Positions 1-9,430 of a DNA stretch of 64,000 nt are shown piece after piece. The notes under the pieces were generated by a model. The model was not told where the DNA came from. It made no database searches and saw nothing but the letters and a program-made list of their open reading frames with translations. Within the stretch, counting starts at the first letter, position 1; each line of letters begins with the position of its first letter. The position numbers were made by a program, and so were the translations under genes. Origin of the DNA: Streptomyces griseocarneus (lineage in GTDB: Bacteria > Actinomycetota > Actinomycetes > Streptomycetales > Streptomycetaceae); the NCBI RefSeq assembly GCF_014655595.1, contig NZ_BNBL01000001.1, positions 908,310-972,309 on the forward strand. The letters are read 5' to 3'.

Positions 1-810
1 GCCGCCGCGGTGACCCCCTCGGGCAGCGCCGAGCCCGTACCGGGCGGCCGGATGCTCAGGGGCGAGTGGGAGTGCGTCAGCGGCGTCGACTTCGCCGACT
101 GGGCGCTGCTGGCCGCCCGCGACCCCCAGGCCGACGGGCAGCCCGTCCGCCTGCACGCCGTGCCCCGGGGCGACTTCGCGGTGCGCGACTCCTGGCACAG
201 CACGGGCCTGCGGGCGACGGGCAGCAATACGGTCGTCGTGTGCGCGGCCTACGTCCCGGACCACCGGTCGTTCCTGGTGGCGGACCTGATGAACGGCGCG
301 AGCGGGCCGGGCCGCGCGCGGTGCCACACCGTGCCCGCGCATCTCGTCGGCGGCCTCATCTTCGCCGCGTCGGCGCTCGGCGCCGCCCGGCACGCGCTCG
401 ACGTGTGGTCGCGGTGGGCGGCCGTCCGGCTGCGCGCCGACCGCGCCGGCGGCCGCGACAACCCCACGCTCCACCGCACCCTGGCCCGCACCGCCGGCGA
501 CGTCGAGGCCGCCGGGCTCCTGCTGCGGTCCGCCGCCCTGCGCGCGGACCTCGGCAGCGTCACCGAACGGACCGTCGCCAGCAACCGGCGCGACGCCGCG
601 GCCGCCACGAACCTTCTGGTCAAGGGAGTCGAACGGCTCTTCAGGACCGGTGGCGTGCACGCCCGCAACGGGGAGGGCGAACTCCAGCGGTGCTGGCGGG
701 ACGTGCACACCATCGCCGCGCACAGCGCCCTCGACCCGGAATCCGCGGCCAACGCCTATGCCGAAGCCGTCCTCACCGAGCCCAAGGAGGCTTCCCTTGT
801 CACGACCTGA
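1..810 (+). CDS. Acyl-CoA dehydrogenase-fold flavin monooxygenase, 5' partial
   Basis: The frame is open from base 1, so the gene starts upstream and only about 270 C-terminal residues are here. The alpha-helical C-terminal half, with the conserved WRDVHTIAAHS-type segment near the end and a basic stretch before it, is typical of the acyl-CoA dehydrogenase type-2 C-terminal fold found in two-component FADH2-dependent hydroxylases (HsaA, ActVA-ORF5 type) rather than true fatty acyl-CoA dehydrogenases. Such enzymes hydroxylate small aromatic or polyketide substrates using FADH2 from a separate reductase. It overlaps the next gene by 14 nt, so the two are co-translated and may belong to a secondary-metabolism cluster that continues to the left. 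The substrate cannot be told from sequence, and a true acyl-CoA dehydrogenase is the alternative. Confidence 0.7.
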   Translation, partial: AAAVTPSGSAEPVPGGRMLRGEWECVSGVDFADWALLAARDPQADGQPVRLHAVPRGDFAVRDSWHSTGLRATGSNTVVVCAAYVPDHRSFLVADLMNGASGPGRARCHTVPAHLVGGLIFAASALGAARHALDVWSRWAAVRLRADRAGGRDNPTLHRTLARTAGDVEAAGLLLRSAALRADLGSVTERTVASNRRDAAAATNLLVKGVERLFRTGGVHARNGEGELQRCWRDVHTIAAHSALDPESAANAYAEAVLTEPKEASLVTT

Positions 811-1477
811 GCGCCTGGTCTTCTGCGACGTGGACGAGACCCTGATCACCTGCAAGAGTCCATTCGATTTTCTCCGCTTCTACTTCGAGGGCAGGCACGG
901 CGCCGAGGGCGTGCGCCGGTCCCGGGAGGTACGGGAGCGGCTGGCGGCCGAGACGGCCGCCGGGCTCTCCCGCGAGGAGGCCAACCGCGTGTACTACCGC
1001 GCCTGGCGCGGCGAGCCGGCCGCCGAGGTCGAGGCCTGGGCCCGCCGCTGGCTGTCCGAACGCCTGACGGACGGGAACTTCTTCATCGCCAGAACCCTCG
1101 TCCGGCTCGACCGCCACCGCGCCGAGGGGGCGGCCGTCGCGCTGGTCTCCGGGTCGATACCGGCGCTGCTGGCGCCCCTGGCCGAGGCCGTCGGGGCCCG
1201 GCACGTCCTGTGCGCCCGCATGGAACGCTGCGGCCGCGTCTACACCGGGCGGATCCTGGGCGAGCCGGTCATCGGGGAGGGCAAGCGCACGGCCGTCCGG
1301 CAACTGCTGGCCCGCTACCCGGACATCGACCCCGCGGACTGCTTCGGCTACGGGGACCACATCTCCGACCTGCCGATGCTGATGGAGGTCGGACACCGCG
1401 TCGCCGTGGGCGAGTTCTCCGGCCTCGGGCAGGCGCTGGCGGACGCCGAGCGGCTCGCCGGGGCCGTCGGCCGGTGA
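797..1477 (+). CDS. HAD-IB family phosphatase (SerB-like)
   Basis: A 226-residue haloacid-dehalogenase-superfamily phosphohydrolase. Motif I DVDETL lies at residues 11-16 (nucleophile Asp11, acid/base Asp13), motif II VSGS around Ser118, a conserved Lys in GEGKR, and motif IV GYGDHISD with Asp187 and Asp191 for Mg2+. All catalytic residues are present. The start is TTG at 797, because an AAGGAGG Shine-Dalgarno at 784-790 is spaced 6 nt from it, and the frame reaches motif I after only 10 residues. It overlaps the flavin monooxygenase gene by 14 nt, so translation is coupled. Relatives dephosphorylate phosphoserine or tailored biosynthetic intermediates; the substrate here is unknown. Confidence 0.85.
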   Translation: MSRPERLVFCDVDETLITCKSPFDFLRFYFEGRHGAEGVRRSREVRERLAAETAAGLSREEANRVYYRAWRGEPAAEVEAWARRWLSERLTDGNFFIARTLVRLDRHRAEGAAVALVSGSIPALLAPLAEAVGARHVLCARMERCGRVYTGRILGEPVIGEGKRTAVRQLLARYPDIDPADCFGYGDHISDLPMLMEVGHRVAVGEFSGLGQALADAERLAGAVGR

Positions 1478-1508
1478 CCGGCTGACGGCCGGACCGCCCG
1501 CCACCGCA

Positions 1509-1535
1509 GCCCCCGGGACCGCCGGCCCCGGGGGC
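1509..1535. terminator. Rho-independent-type hairpin between convergent genes
   Basis: A perfect 9-bp stem (1509-1517 pairs with 1527-1535, GCCCCCGGG/CCCGGGGGC) with a 9-nt loop, followed by CTTTC on the + strand. It lies between the rightward HAD gene and the leftward alpha/beta hydrolase gene, so it can serve both. Confidence 0.75.
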
Positions 1536-1545
1536 CTTTCGGCGC

Positions 1546-2379
1546 TCATCGCGTCAGGAAGGCGCGGAGGTCCTCGTTGAGCCGGTCCGCGTGGGTGGCG
1601 AAGAGGCCGTGCGCCGCGCCCTCGTAGCGCAGGAACGTGCTGCCCGGGACGAGGGCGGCGGTCCTGGGACCGCACAGCCCGAACGGTGCTCCCGCGTCGG
1701 CCTCGCCGTGGACGACGAGCGTGGGAACGCCCACCTTGGCGACCTCCGCCCGCTGGTCCTCGGTGAACAGCGTCCGGTAGATCTCCGCCGCGGCCCGCGG
1801 CGAGGAGTCGAGGGCGATGCGCGTCATCCAGTCGGCCAGCTCCGGGGAGACCGGCGCCCGCCCCTCTTCGGCGGCCTCCGCACCGCCGAAGAACGACGCG
1901 CCGAGAGAGGTCATCCAGGCGGCCCGGTCCCGGGCCATCGCGCCGGCCATCTCCTCGAAGAGGGCGATGTCCAGGCCGTCGGGATTGTCCTCGGACCGCA
2001 TCAGGAACGGTGTGGTCGAGGCGACGAGCGCCAGCCGCGCGACGCGGTCCGCGCCGTGACGGGTCAGATAGCGCACCGCCTCGCCGCCGCCCACCGCGTA
2101 GCCGACGAGGGCCGCCTCCCGCAGGTCCAGGTGCTCCATCAGGTCCGCGAGGTCGTCGGCGAGGGTGTCGTAGTCGTAGCCCTCCCACGGCCAGTCCGAC
2201 CGGCCGCAGCCGCGGCGGTCGTAGGTGACGCACCGCATGCCGTTGCGGACCAGGTACGGCGCCTGGAACTCCCACATCCGGGAGTTCATCATGGCCGTAC
2301 CGAGCAGGATCACCGGCCGGCCGGTGCCCCAGTCGTTGTAGAAGAGGTTCGTGCCGTCCCTGGTAGCGACGTATGGCAT
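1546..2379 (-). CDS. Alpha/beta hydrolase (non-heme haloperoxidase-like) lacking the nucleophile serine
   Basis: A 277-residue alpha/beta-hydrolase that otherwise looks like the non-heme chloroperoxidase family: VTYDRRGCGRSD near residues 51-62, a candidate acid Asp in HGEADAG, and a C-terminal His in GAAHGLF. The nucleophile elbow reads GYAVGGG, with Ala95 (GCG) where the family has Ser, as in GFSMGG. The usual HG oxyanion motif is also replaced (LLGTAMM, residues 25-31). The reading frame is intact, so this is not a broken gene. It is the last gene of a leftward TetR/P450/exporter/hydrolase series, about 85 nt after the exporter, which suggests a specialised role or a non-hydrolytic function such as lyase, binding or pseudo-enzyme. 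Confidence 0.8.
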   Translation of the reverse strand: MPYVATRDGTNLFYNDWGTGRPVILLGTAMMNSRMWEFQAPYLVRNGMRCVTYDRRGCGRSDWPWEGYDYDTLADDLADLMEHLDLREAALVGYAVGGGEAVRYLTRHGADRVARLALVASTTPFLMRSEDNPDGLDIALFEEMAGAMARDRAAWMTSLGASFFGGAEAAEEGRAPVSPELADWMTRIALDSSPRAAAEIYRTLFTEDQRAEVAKVGVPTLVVHGEADAGAPFGLCGPRTAALVPGSTFLRYEGAAHGLFATHADRLNEDLRAFLTR

Positions 2380-2465
2380 GGCGGGCCTCCGGGCCGTGGC
2401 GGGGGTCGTGGCAGCGGTCGTGTGCGGAGGGGCCCGGCCGGTGCTCCGGCCGGGCCCCGTGGGGG

Positions 2466-3920
2466 TCAGCGTGCGGCGCGGCGGCGCAGCAGCTGCATCA
2501 GGGCGGCGGACGTCAGGCAGAAGGCCACCAGCGGGATCAGGGCCATGTCGAAGGCGTGCGGGTAGTCGCCCGGCAGGGCCGCGCCGAGCGCGGGGAAGAA
2601 GACGGTGCCCGCGATCGAGACGCCGATGGCCGCGCCGCCCTCCTGCGCCGTGTTGAGCGCACCGGAGGCCGAGGCCGCGTGCTCGGGGTCGATGCCCGAC
2701 AGCACCGTGTTGGTGAGCGGACCGGTGGTCATTCCCATGCCGGCGCCGGCGACGATCAGCGAGGGGACGAGCCAGAGCACGGAGGCGGTCTCACCCGACT
2801 CCGCGACCGTCAGCCCCACCAGCACGTAGCCGACGGCCAGCGTCAGCGTGCCCACGGCCGGCAGCTGCTGCCCCACCCGGGCGGCGAGCTTGGGCGACAT
2901 CATCGAGGAGCCGAAGAAGCCCGCGCCGAGCGCGAAGAACAGCAGGCCCGACTCCAGCGGCGTGAGCCCCCGGCCCTGCTGCAGGTACAGCGCGAGCAGG
3001 TAGAAGAACGAGCCCATCGCCAGGAAGTACGACAGCGTGGCGGACAGGCCGACCGAGAAGCTGCGCACCCGGAACAGCGTGAGGTCGATCAGCGGGCTGC
3101 GGCCCTGGGCACCGCGCCGGCGGAAGTGGGCCACGGCCGCGGCGAACAGCACCACACCGCCGCCCAGGCACGCCCAGCTCCAGGCCGGCCAGTCCTCCTC
3201 GCGGCCCTGCACCAGGGAGTACACCACCAGCACCAGGGCCGCCGTCGTCAGCAGCGCGCCGAGGCCGTCCAGCCGCGCCCCGTCCGCGCCCCGGGACTCG
3301 GGGATCACCTTCGTGGCGTACGCCAGGGCCACCACGCCGATCGGGACGTTGATCAGGAAGATGGACCGCCAGTCCAGGCCCGCCACGTCGGCGGTGATCA
3401 GCACGCCGCCGATCACCTGGCCGAACACGGCCGCCTGGCCGACCACCAGGCCGTAGACGGTGAACGCCTTGCCGCGGCTGGGCCCGTCGTAGACCGACCC
3501 GATGATGCCCAGCACCTGGGGGACCATCAGCGCGGCGGCGGCGCCCTGGGCGACCCGCAGGCCGATGAGGACCTCGGCGGACGGGGCGAGCCCGCAGCCG
3601 GCCGAGGCCAGGGTGAACAGCGCCAGGCCCAGCATGAACATCCGGCGCCGGCCGTAGAGGTCACCGATCTTGCCGCCGGTGATCATTCCGGCGGTGAAGG
3701 CCACGCCGTAGCCGACGATCATCATCTGGCCCTGTGCCGAGCTGGCCCCCAGGTCCTTCTGGATGGAGGGCACGGCGACGTTGGAGATGAAGTAGTCGAG
3801 GACGGTGATGAAGGTTCCCACCATCACCACCGCGAGCGCCCCCCACGAGGGGCTCTCGGCCGCCGCCGTGGATTCCTCCACGAGCGTCTCGGCGGGGTGT
3901 GTGCTTGTGTCAGCGCTCAT
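2466..3920 (-). CDS. DHA2-type (14-TMS) MFS drug exporter
   Basis: A 484-residue major facilitator of the EmrB/QacA family. It has a hydrophilic N-terminus of about 25 residues, TMS1 starting near SWGALAVVMVG, the D1 motif LDYFISNVAVPSIQ, motif A GGKIGDLYGRRR between TMS2 and TMS3, and motif C-like glycines in GQAAVFGQVIGGVLI. The start is ATG at 3920 (MSADTSTH) with GGAG about 8 nt upstream; an in-frame extension further upstream has no such site. It lies 107 nt after the P450 on the same strand. The likely role is proton-coupled export of a drug or of the product of the neighbouring P450 pathway. The substrate is unknown. Confidence 0.88.
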   Translation of the reverse strand: MSADTSTHPAETLVEESTAAAESPSWGALAVVMVGTFITVLDYFISNVAVPSIQKDLGASSAQGQMMIVGYGVAFTAGMITGGKIGDLYGRRRMFMLGLALFTLASAGCGLAPSAEVLIGLRVAQGAAAALMVPQVLGIIGSVYDGPSRGKAFTVYGLVVGQAAVFGQVIGGVLITADVAGLDWRSIFLINVPIGVVALAYATKVIPESRGADGARLDGLGALLTTAALVLVVYSLVQGREEDWPAWSWACLGGGVVLFAAAVAHFRRRGAQGRSPLIDLTLFRVRSFSVGLSATLSYFLAMGSFFYLLALYLQQGRGLTPLESGLLFFALGAGFFGSSMMSPKLAARVGQQLPAVGTLTLAVGYVLVGLTVAESGETASVLWLVPSLIVAGAGMGMTTGPLTNTVLSGIDPEHAASASGALNTAQEGGAAIGVSIAGTVFFPALGAALPGDYPHAFDMALIPLVAFCLTSAALMQLLRRRAAR

Positions 3921-4027
3921 CCGCTGTACTCCTGCTGGGTTCGGCCGGGGGGTTTCATCGGTCCCGTGGCGCGCCTGGACGGCCCGTCGCCGCGGGGAAG
4001 TGGGGGAGGTGGGGGAGTCGCTCGGGG

Positions 4028-5239
4028 TCACCAGGTGACGGGCAGGTGGCTGACCCCGTGGAACACCGTGCCGACGCGGAACAGGCTGTTGGGGTCGTCG
4101 GTGGCCAGGCGCAGGTCCGGGAAGCGCCCGAAGAGGCCGCGCAGGGCGAGATCCATCTCCAGGCGGGCCAGCGGGGCTCCTTGGCAGAAGTGCGGCCCGT
4201 TGCCCCACTGCATGTGCTTGCTGGTGTCGCGGTCGACGTCGAGGCGGCCGGGGTCGGGGAAGACCGACGGGTCGTGATTGGCGGCCGGGATCGAGATGAC
4301 CACCGCGTCGCCCTTGCGCATGGTGACGCCGCCGAGTTCGAACTCCTCGACGGCCAGCCGGACGATGGCGTCCTGGGAGATCGACCAGTAGCGCATCGAC
4401 TCCTCGATGAACCGCGGGATGCGCGCGCCGTCGTCGGCCAGCACCTTCGCCCGCAGCTCGTCGTCCCGGAGCAGGCTCAGGATGTTCAGGGCGATCTGGT
4501 TGGTGGTGGTCTCGTGGCCGGCGACCAGCACGAGCCGGGCGATGCCCACGAGTTCGTCGAGGTCGATGGCGCCCGTCGCCAGGTGCCGGGTGGCCAGCCG
4601 GCTCATCAGGTCGTCCTGCGGCTCGGTCAGCTTCCGGGTGGCCAGCTCGCCCAGGTAGCGCGTCATGTCCTGGTAGGCGGCGTAGGAACGCTCAGGGTCC
4701 CCCTGGGAGATGGTGACCTGCGTCTTCTCGATGAAGTACGGGGAGTCCTCGTCCGGCACCCCCAGCAGGCGGGCGATGACCAGCGTCGGCAGCTTCCGGG
4801 AGAAGGCGTCGTGCAGGTCGGTCGGCTGCGGCCGGCCGGCCAGGTCGTCCAGGAGGTCGTCGATCAGCTGCTGCACCGCGGGAGCGAGCCCCCGCACCCG
4901 GCGCGCGGTGAACTCGGTGGCGATCATGCCTCTGAGTCTGGAGTGCTCCGGATCGTCCATCCGCAGGAAGGAACTCGGCCGCTGGCCCGGTGGCACCTGG
5001 ATGCGCACCGGGGCGTCGGGCAGCAGCTCGTCGGCGCTCAGCCGTGGATCCTTGAGCGCCTGCTGGACGTCGGCGTGTCTGGTGACGAGCCAGGCGCGTC
5101 GTGATTCCGCCGTGCCGGCCGGAAGTCGTACCGCACACGGCGGGCCCTCACGCAGTTCGGCGAGTATCGAAGCCGGGCAGCCCGAGGCCGTCCGGGGAAA
5201 CGGCCAGTCCAGAACGGTCTGTTCGGCTGCGAGCATCAC
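4028..5239 (-). CDS. Cytochrome P450 (CYP105-like)
   Basis: A 403-residue soluble bacterial P450. The I-helix oxygen-binding motif AGHETTTN lies near residue 240, the K-helix ExxR is in EESMRYW, and the heme loop is WGNGPHFCQGAPLARLE with the axial Cys352. The common FGxGxHxC starts with Trp-Gly-Asn here, a mild variation. The start is ATG at 5239, preceded by GAGGGAG. No ferredoxin gene adjoins it; an FprA-type reductase lies 2 kb away on the same strand and could supply electrons through a ferredoxin encoded elsewhere. Its position between a TetR gene and an exporter suggests an inducible detoxification or tailoring operon. Confidence 0.92.
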   Translation of the reverse strand: MMLAAEQTVLDWPFPRTASGCPASILAELREGPPCAVRLPAGTAESRRAWLVTRHADVQQALKDPRLSADELLPDAPVRIQVPPGQRPSSFLRMDDPEHSRLRGMIATEFTARRVRGLAPAVQQLIDDLLDDLAGRPQPTDLHDAFSRKLPTLVIARLLGVPDEDSPYFIEKTQVTISQGDPERSYAAYQDMTRYLGELATRKLTEPQDDLMSRLATRHLATGAIDLDELVGIARLVLVAGHETTTNQIALNILSLLRDDELRAKVLADDGARIPRFIEESMRYWSISQDAIVRLAVEEFELGGVTMRKGDAVVISIPAANHDPSVFPDPGRLDVDRDTSKHMQWGNGPHFCQGAPLARLEMDLALRGLFGRFPDLRLATDDPNSLFRVGTVFHGVSHLPVTW

Positions 5240-5318
5240 ATGTCTCCCTCATGAGAAAACCGTTGTGACGCCGACTATGCGCAACCGTGCTGACACACCA
5301 CTGACGACCGGCTTACAA

Positions 5319-5334
5319 GGGGCCGGCCGGCCCA
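5319..5334. promoter_or_regulatory. GGGGCC-GGCC-GGCCC palindrome in the P450 leader
   Basis: A near-perfect 16-bp GC palindrome (last base mismatched) about 80 nt before the P450 start. It has the same shape as the OsdR/DevR-like boxes at 34314 and 36345, but such strings can occur by chance in GC-rich DNA. The rest of the 5240-5338 gap holds a CATAGT hexamer, a possible -10 on the minus strand. Confidence 0.3.
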
Positions 5335-5338
5335 ATTC

Positions 5339-6052
5339 TCAGCGGGGCAGTCCGACGAACTCGCCCATCGAGGCGGCCGCGTGCTCGAAGAAGGCGGCGG
5401 GATCCGCCGCGACGCCCGCGATGTGGCCGTACACCTCGAATCCGACCATACCGTGAAGCTGGGTCCAAATGACAAGCATGCGGGCGATGGTGGAATGCGG
5501 CAACCCCTCCAGGAGCCCGGCGGCGAGGCTCTCCGCATTGCGGAGCATGCCCTCGGACAGCGGCGCGCCGTCCGCGTGCTCCGTCAGCCGGCCCTCCTTC
5601 TGCGCGTCGCGCAGGATCGCGATGAGGGCCAGCACCGTGCGCGCGCCGGCGGCCATCGTCTCCGGGGGAGCGCTGTAGCCCGGCACCGGCTGACCCCAGA
5701 TCAGGGCGTACTCGTCGGGGTGGGCGAGCGCCCAGTCGCGGACGCCCGCGCAGACCGCGACCCACCGCTCCAGCAGGCCGGCGCCCGCGGCCGCGGCCCG
5801 GGCCGCCCCGGCCTCGGCGCTGTCGCTCATCGCGTTGTAGGCGTCGAGGATCAGCGCGGTCAGCAGCGCCTCCTCGTCGGGGAAGTGCTCGCGCAGCCGG
5901 GCCAGTTCGATGCCGGAGGCACCGGCCACCGCCCCGAGGTCGAGATCGACGTTCCGTCGCCCGGCCAGCCGAAGGACCGCCTCTTCCTTCGCGCGGCGGA
6001 CGAGGGCATCCTGACCGTCGGCACCGTCGGCGCGTAAATTCCGCTGTGTCAT
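5339..6052 (-). CDS. TetR-family regulator with a TTA codon
   Basis: A 237-residue regulator. The DNA-binding domain is at about residues 15-62, with a helix-turn-helix around VAGASGIELARLREHF, followed by a helical ligand-binding domain rich in Ala and ending in VEVYGH-type sequence (FEVYGHIAG) seen in WHG/TetR_C_13 proteins. The start is ATG at 6052. Codon 6 is TTA (bases 6035-6037), a rare leucine codon read by the bldA tRNA, so expression should depend on development. It lies upstream of the P450 on the same strand and diverges from the epoxide hydrolase gene, so it probably controls one or both promoters in 6053-6168. Confidence 0.88.
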   Translation of the reverse strand: MTQRNLRADGADGQDALVRRAKEEAVLRLAGRRNVDLDLGAVAGASGIELARLREHFPDEEALLTALILDAYNAMSDSAEAGAARAAAAGAGLLERWVAVCAGVRDWALAHPDEYALIWGQPVPGYSAPPETMAAGARTVLALIAILRDAQKEGRLTEHADGAPLSEGMLRNAESLAAGLLEGLPHSTIARMLVIWTQLHGMVGFEVYGHIAGVAADPAAFFEHAAASMGEFVGLPR

Positions 6053-6168
6053 ACAGGCACTCTCTCAGGCCGGATGCGATTCGTCGATCATCTCCAGGAA
6101 CAAAGGTGGCGACGGGCATCGTTGACGGCGTACGTACCGGGCCCGGCAGGGCGACGTCAGGAGGACAC
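6053..6168. promoter_or_regulatory. Divergent promoter region, TetR / epoxide hydrolase
   Basis: The 116-nt region between divergent starts contains a TACGTA core within GGCGTACGTACC (near 6128-6139), a possible dyad operator, and TTGACG at 6122-6127, a -35-like hexamer reading right. No convincing -10 is visible at the right spacing. Confidence 0.35.
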
Positions 6169-7170
6169 GTGACCAGCGGACACGTCAGCGCGGTCGAGCA
6201 CCGCTTCGTCGAGGTGAACGGCGTCAGGCTGCACATCGCCGAACAGGGAAGCGGGCCCCTGGTCCTGCTCCTGCACGGCTTCCCCGAATGCTGGTACTCC
6301 TGGCGGCACCAGTTCGGTCCGCTCGCCGCGGCGGGATACCGCGTCGTCGCCCCCGACCAGCGCGGCTACGCCCGCAGCGAGCAGCCGGAGGACGTCGACG
6401 CCTACAGCCTGCTGCACCTGACCGGCGACGTGATCGGCCTGATCCACGCGCTGGGCGAGGAGAGCGCCGTCGTCGTCGGCCACGACTGGGGTGCGCCCGT
6501 GGCCTGGACGACGGCCCTGCTGCGGCCCGACGTCGTACGCGGCGTCGCCGGGCTGAGCGTCCCGCACATCCCGCGCGGCCCGGTGCCGCCGCTGGTGGCG
6601 CTGCGCAAGGTGCTGGGCGACGGCTTCTACCAGAACTACTTCCAGGAACCGGGGCTGGCCGACGGCGAGTTGGCGCAGGACCCGACGGGGACCTTCCGCC
6701 GCATCCTGTACAGCGCCTCGGGCGACAGCCCGGCGACCGCCCCGCCCCGCCCGTGGGTGATCCCCGAGGGCGCCAGCGTGCTGGACACGATGGCGGAGCC
6801 GGACCGGCTGCCCTCCTGGCTGACCGAGGACGACATCCGCGCCTTCGTCCGCGAGTTCGACGAGCACGGCGAACGCGCCTTCACCGGCGGCCTGAACTGG
6901 TACCGCAACATCGACCGGAACTGGGAGCTCCTCGCCCCCTTCGCCGGCCGCGTCATCGACGTCCCCGCGCTGTTCATGGCGGGCGACCGTGACCTGGTGC
7001 GGTCCTTCCCCGGCGTCGACGACCTGCTGGCCGCGCCGGAGGCGACGGTCCCCAGACTCCACCGCAGCATCACCCTCCCCGGCTGCGGCCACTGGACCCA
7101 GCAGGAGCGGCCCGACGAGGTCAACGCGGCGCTGCTGGACTTCCTGGCCCACCTGCCCGCCCAGGGCTGA
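6169..7170 (+). CDS. Epoxide hydrolase (soluble EH-type alpha/beta hydrolase)
   Basis: A 333-residue alpha/beta-hydrolase with the full epoxide hydrolase signature: oxyanion motif HGFPE (36-40), nucleophile Asp106 in GHDWGAP, an acid Asp in AGDRDLV, a His in GCGHWTQQE, and cap-domain tyrosines in FYQNYF and NWYRN. It would open epoxides to vicinal diols in the cytoplasm. The start is GTG at 6169, preceded by CAGGAGG; an in-frame ATG at 6046 would overlap the divergent TetR gene and add an uncharacteristic tail. It is divergent from the TTA-containing TetR gene and may be regulated by it. Pairing with a P450 that could make epoxides is suggestive but unproven. Confidence 0.92.
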   Translation: MTSGHVSAVEHRFVEVNGVRLHIAEQGSGPLVLLLHGFPECWYSWRHQFGPLAAAGYRVVAPDQRGYARSEQPEDVDAYSLLHLTGDVIGLIHALGEESAVVVGHDWGAPVAWTTALLRPDVVRGVAGLSVPHIPRGPVPPLVALRKVLGDGFYQNYFQEPGLADGELAQDPTGTFRRILYSASGDSPATAPPRPWVIPEGASVLDTMAEPDRLPSWLTEDDIRAFVREFDEHGERAFTGGLNWYRNIDRNWELLAPFAGRVIDVPALFMAGDRDLVRSFPGVDDLLAAPEATVPRLHRSITLPGCGHWTQQERPDEVNAALLDFLAHLPAQG

Positions 7171-7209
7171 CCCCCGGGCGGTGCGGCGGTCCGCGCGGAC
7201 GGGATCCGG

Positions 7210-8562
<1,353 letters not shown>

Positions 8563-8684
8563 GAAGGGCTCCTTCCCGCGCGGTCCCGCGAGTGACTCCA
8601 GCATCGCACGGGGAACGCGGGATCGGCAGGTGGGCCGTCCGCGCCGCCCATGCTCGATACGGACGCCGGTGGGTGCCGGTGGGT

Positions 8685-9302
8685 TCAGAAGCCTTCCGCC
8701 GGGGGCTCGGCCGCGGGGGGCACGCCCAGGCCCCACTCGAGCCCGTAGCGCTGGAAGAGCTCGGCCCGCAGCCGCTCGGCGGGCATCGGCGCGCCCGGCA
8801 GCAGGATCGCCACGACCGCGCCCATCAACAGGGCGCGCAGCATGCGGTAGTCGGTGTCCGGGTCGGCGGAGCCGTAGCGCGCCACGGTGTCGCGCAGCAG
8901 GAACGCCAGGCGCTGCTGTTCCGGGCACTGGATGAAGCCCTCGGCCGTCAGCATCCCCGCCATGTGGGTGCGCATCAGGCGGGGCCGGTCCCGCGCGAGC
9001 CCCAGCACGGCGTCGATGGCCCGCGCGAGGCGCTCGCGCCCGTCCGTGGTGCACGGCTCCCGCTCCAGGTACGCGGCGAGCTCGCGGTGCATCAGCCGGT
9101 GCACGGCGGACTGCAGCAGCTGGCGCTTGCCCGGGAAGTAGTAGGAGACCAGTCCGCGTGCCGCTCCGGCCCGGTCCGCGATGTCCGCCAGCGTCGTCGC
9201 CTCGTACCCGCGCTCGTCCACCAGCTCGACGGTGGCCTGCAAAAGCCGCTCTCGGGACCTGCGGCGCAACTCCTCGTTGACCGCCGCGCTGCGGGGAGAC
9301 AT
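8685..9302 (-). CDS. TetR-family transcriptional regulator
   Basis: A 205-residue TetR protein. Residues about 10-60 form the three-helix DNA-binding domain with the recognition region ADIADRAGAARGLVSYYF, very close to the TetR consensus. The rest is a helical effector domain. It lies 122 nt upstream of fprA on the same strand, so it may regulate itself and fprA. The 9303-9395 region upstream includes CAATATACTC, a possible AT-rich promoter element for this gene. Confidence 0.88.
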   Translation of the reverse strand: MSPRSAAVNEELRRRSRERLLQATVELVDERGYEATTLADIADRAGAARGLVSYYFPGKRQLLQSAVHRLMHRELAAYLEREPCTTDGRERLARAIDAVLGLARDRPRLMRTHMAGMLTAEGFIQCPEQQRLAFLLRDTVARYGSADPDTDYRMLRALLMGAVVAILLPGAPMPAERLRAELFQRYGLEWGLGVPPAAEPPAEGF

Positions 9303-9395
9303 GCGCTTACTCCTGCGTTGACTGGCTCCGAGCCAATATACTCAGGGGGGCATCCGGTTGTCCCGCCCGCTGAGCAGGGCGGACGCCGCTGTGCC

Positions 9396-9430
9396 GCTGA
9401 TGGGGCGACGCGGGGGATCGCCCCATCAGC
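9396..9430. terminator. 13-bp perfect hairpin overlapping a stop codon
   Basis: GCTGATGGGGCGA (9396-9408) pairs perfectly with TCGCCCCATCAGC (9418-9430) around a 9-nt loop. CCTTTTC follows on the + strand. The stop codon of the leftward TVP38-like gene (9426-9428) sits inside the right arm, so transcripts of that gene end in the hairpin. Confidence 0.75.

Noticed and set aside
2466..4277. Long open frames opposite the MFS and P450 genes
   Set aside because: High GC keeps other frames open; translations are Arg/Gly/His-rich without domains, while the minus-strand frames hold full MFS and P450 motifs.
5319..5334. Firm OsdR site controlling the P450
   Set aside because: One mismatch, no other dormancy genes adjacent, and GC palindromes are expected by chance; kept only as a low-confidence feature.
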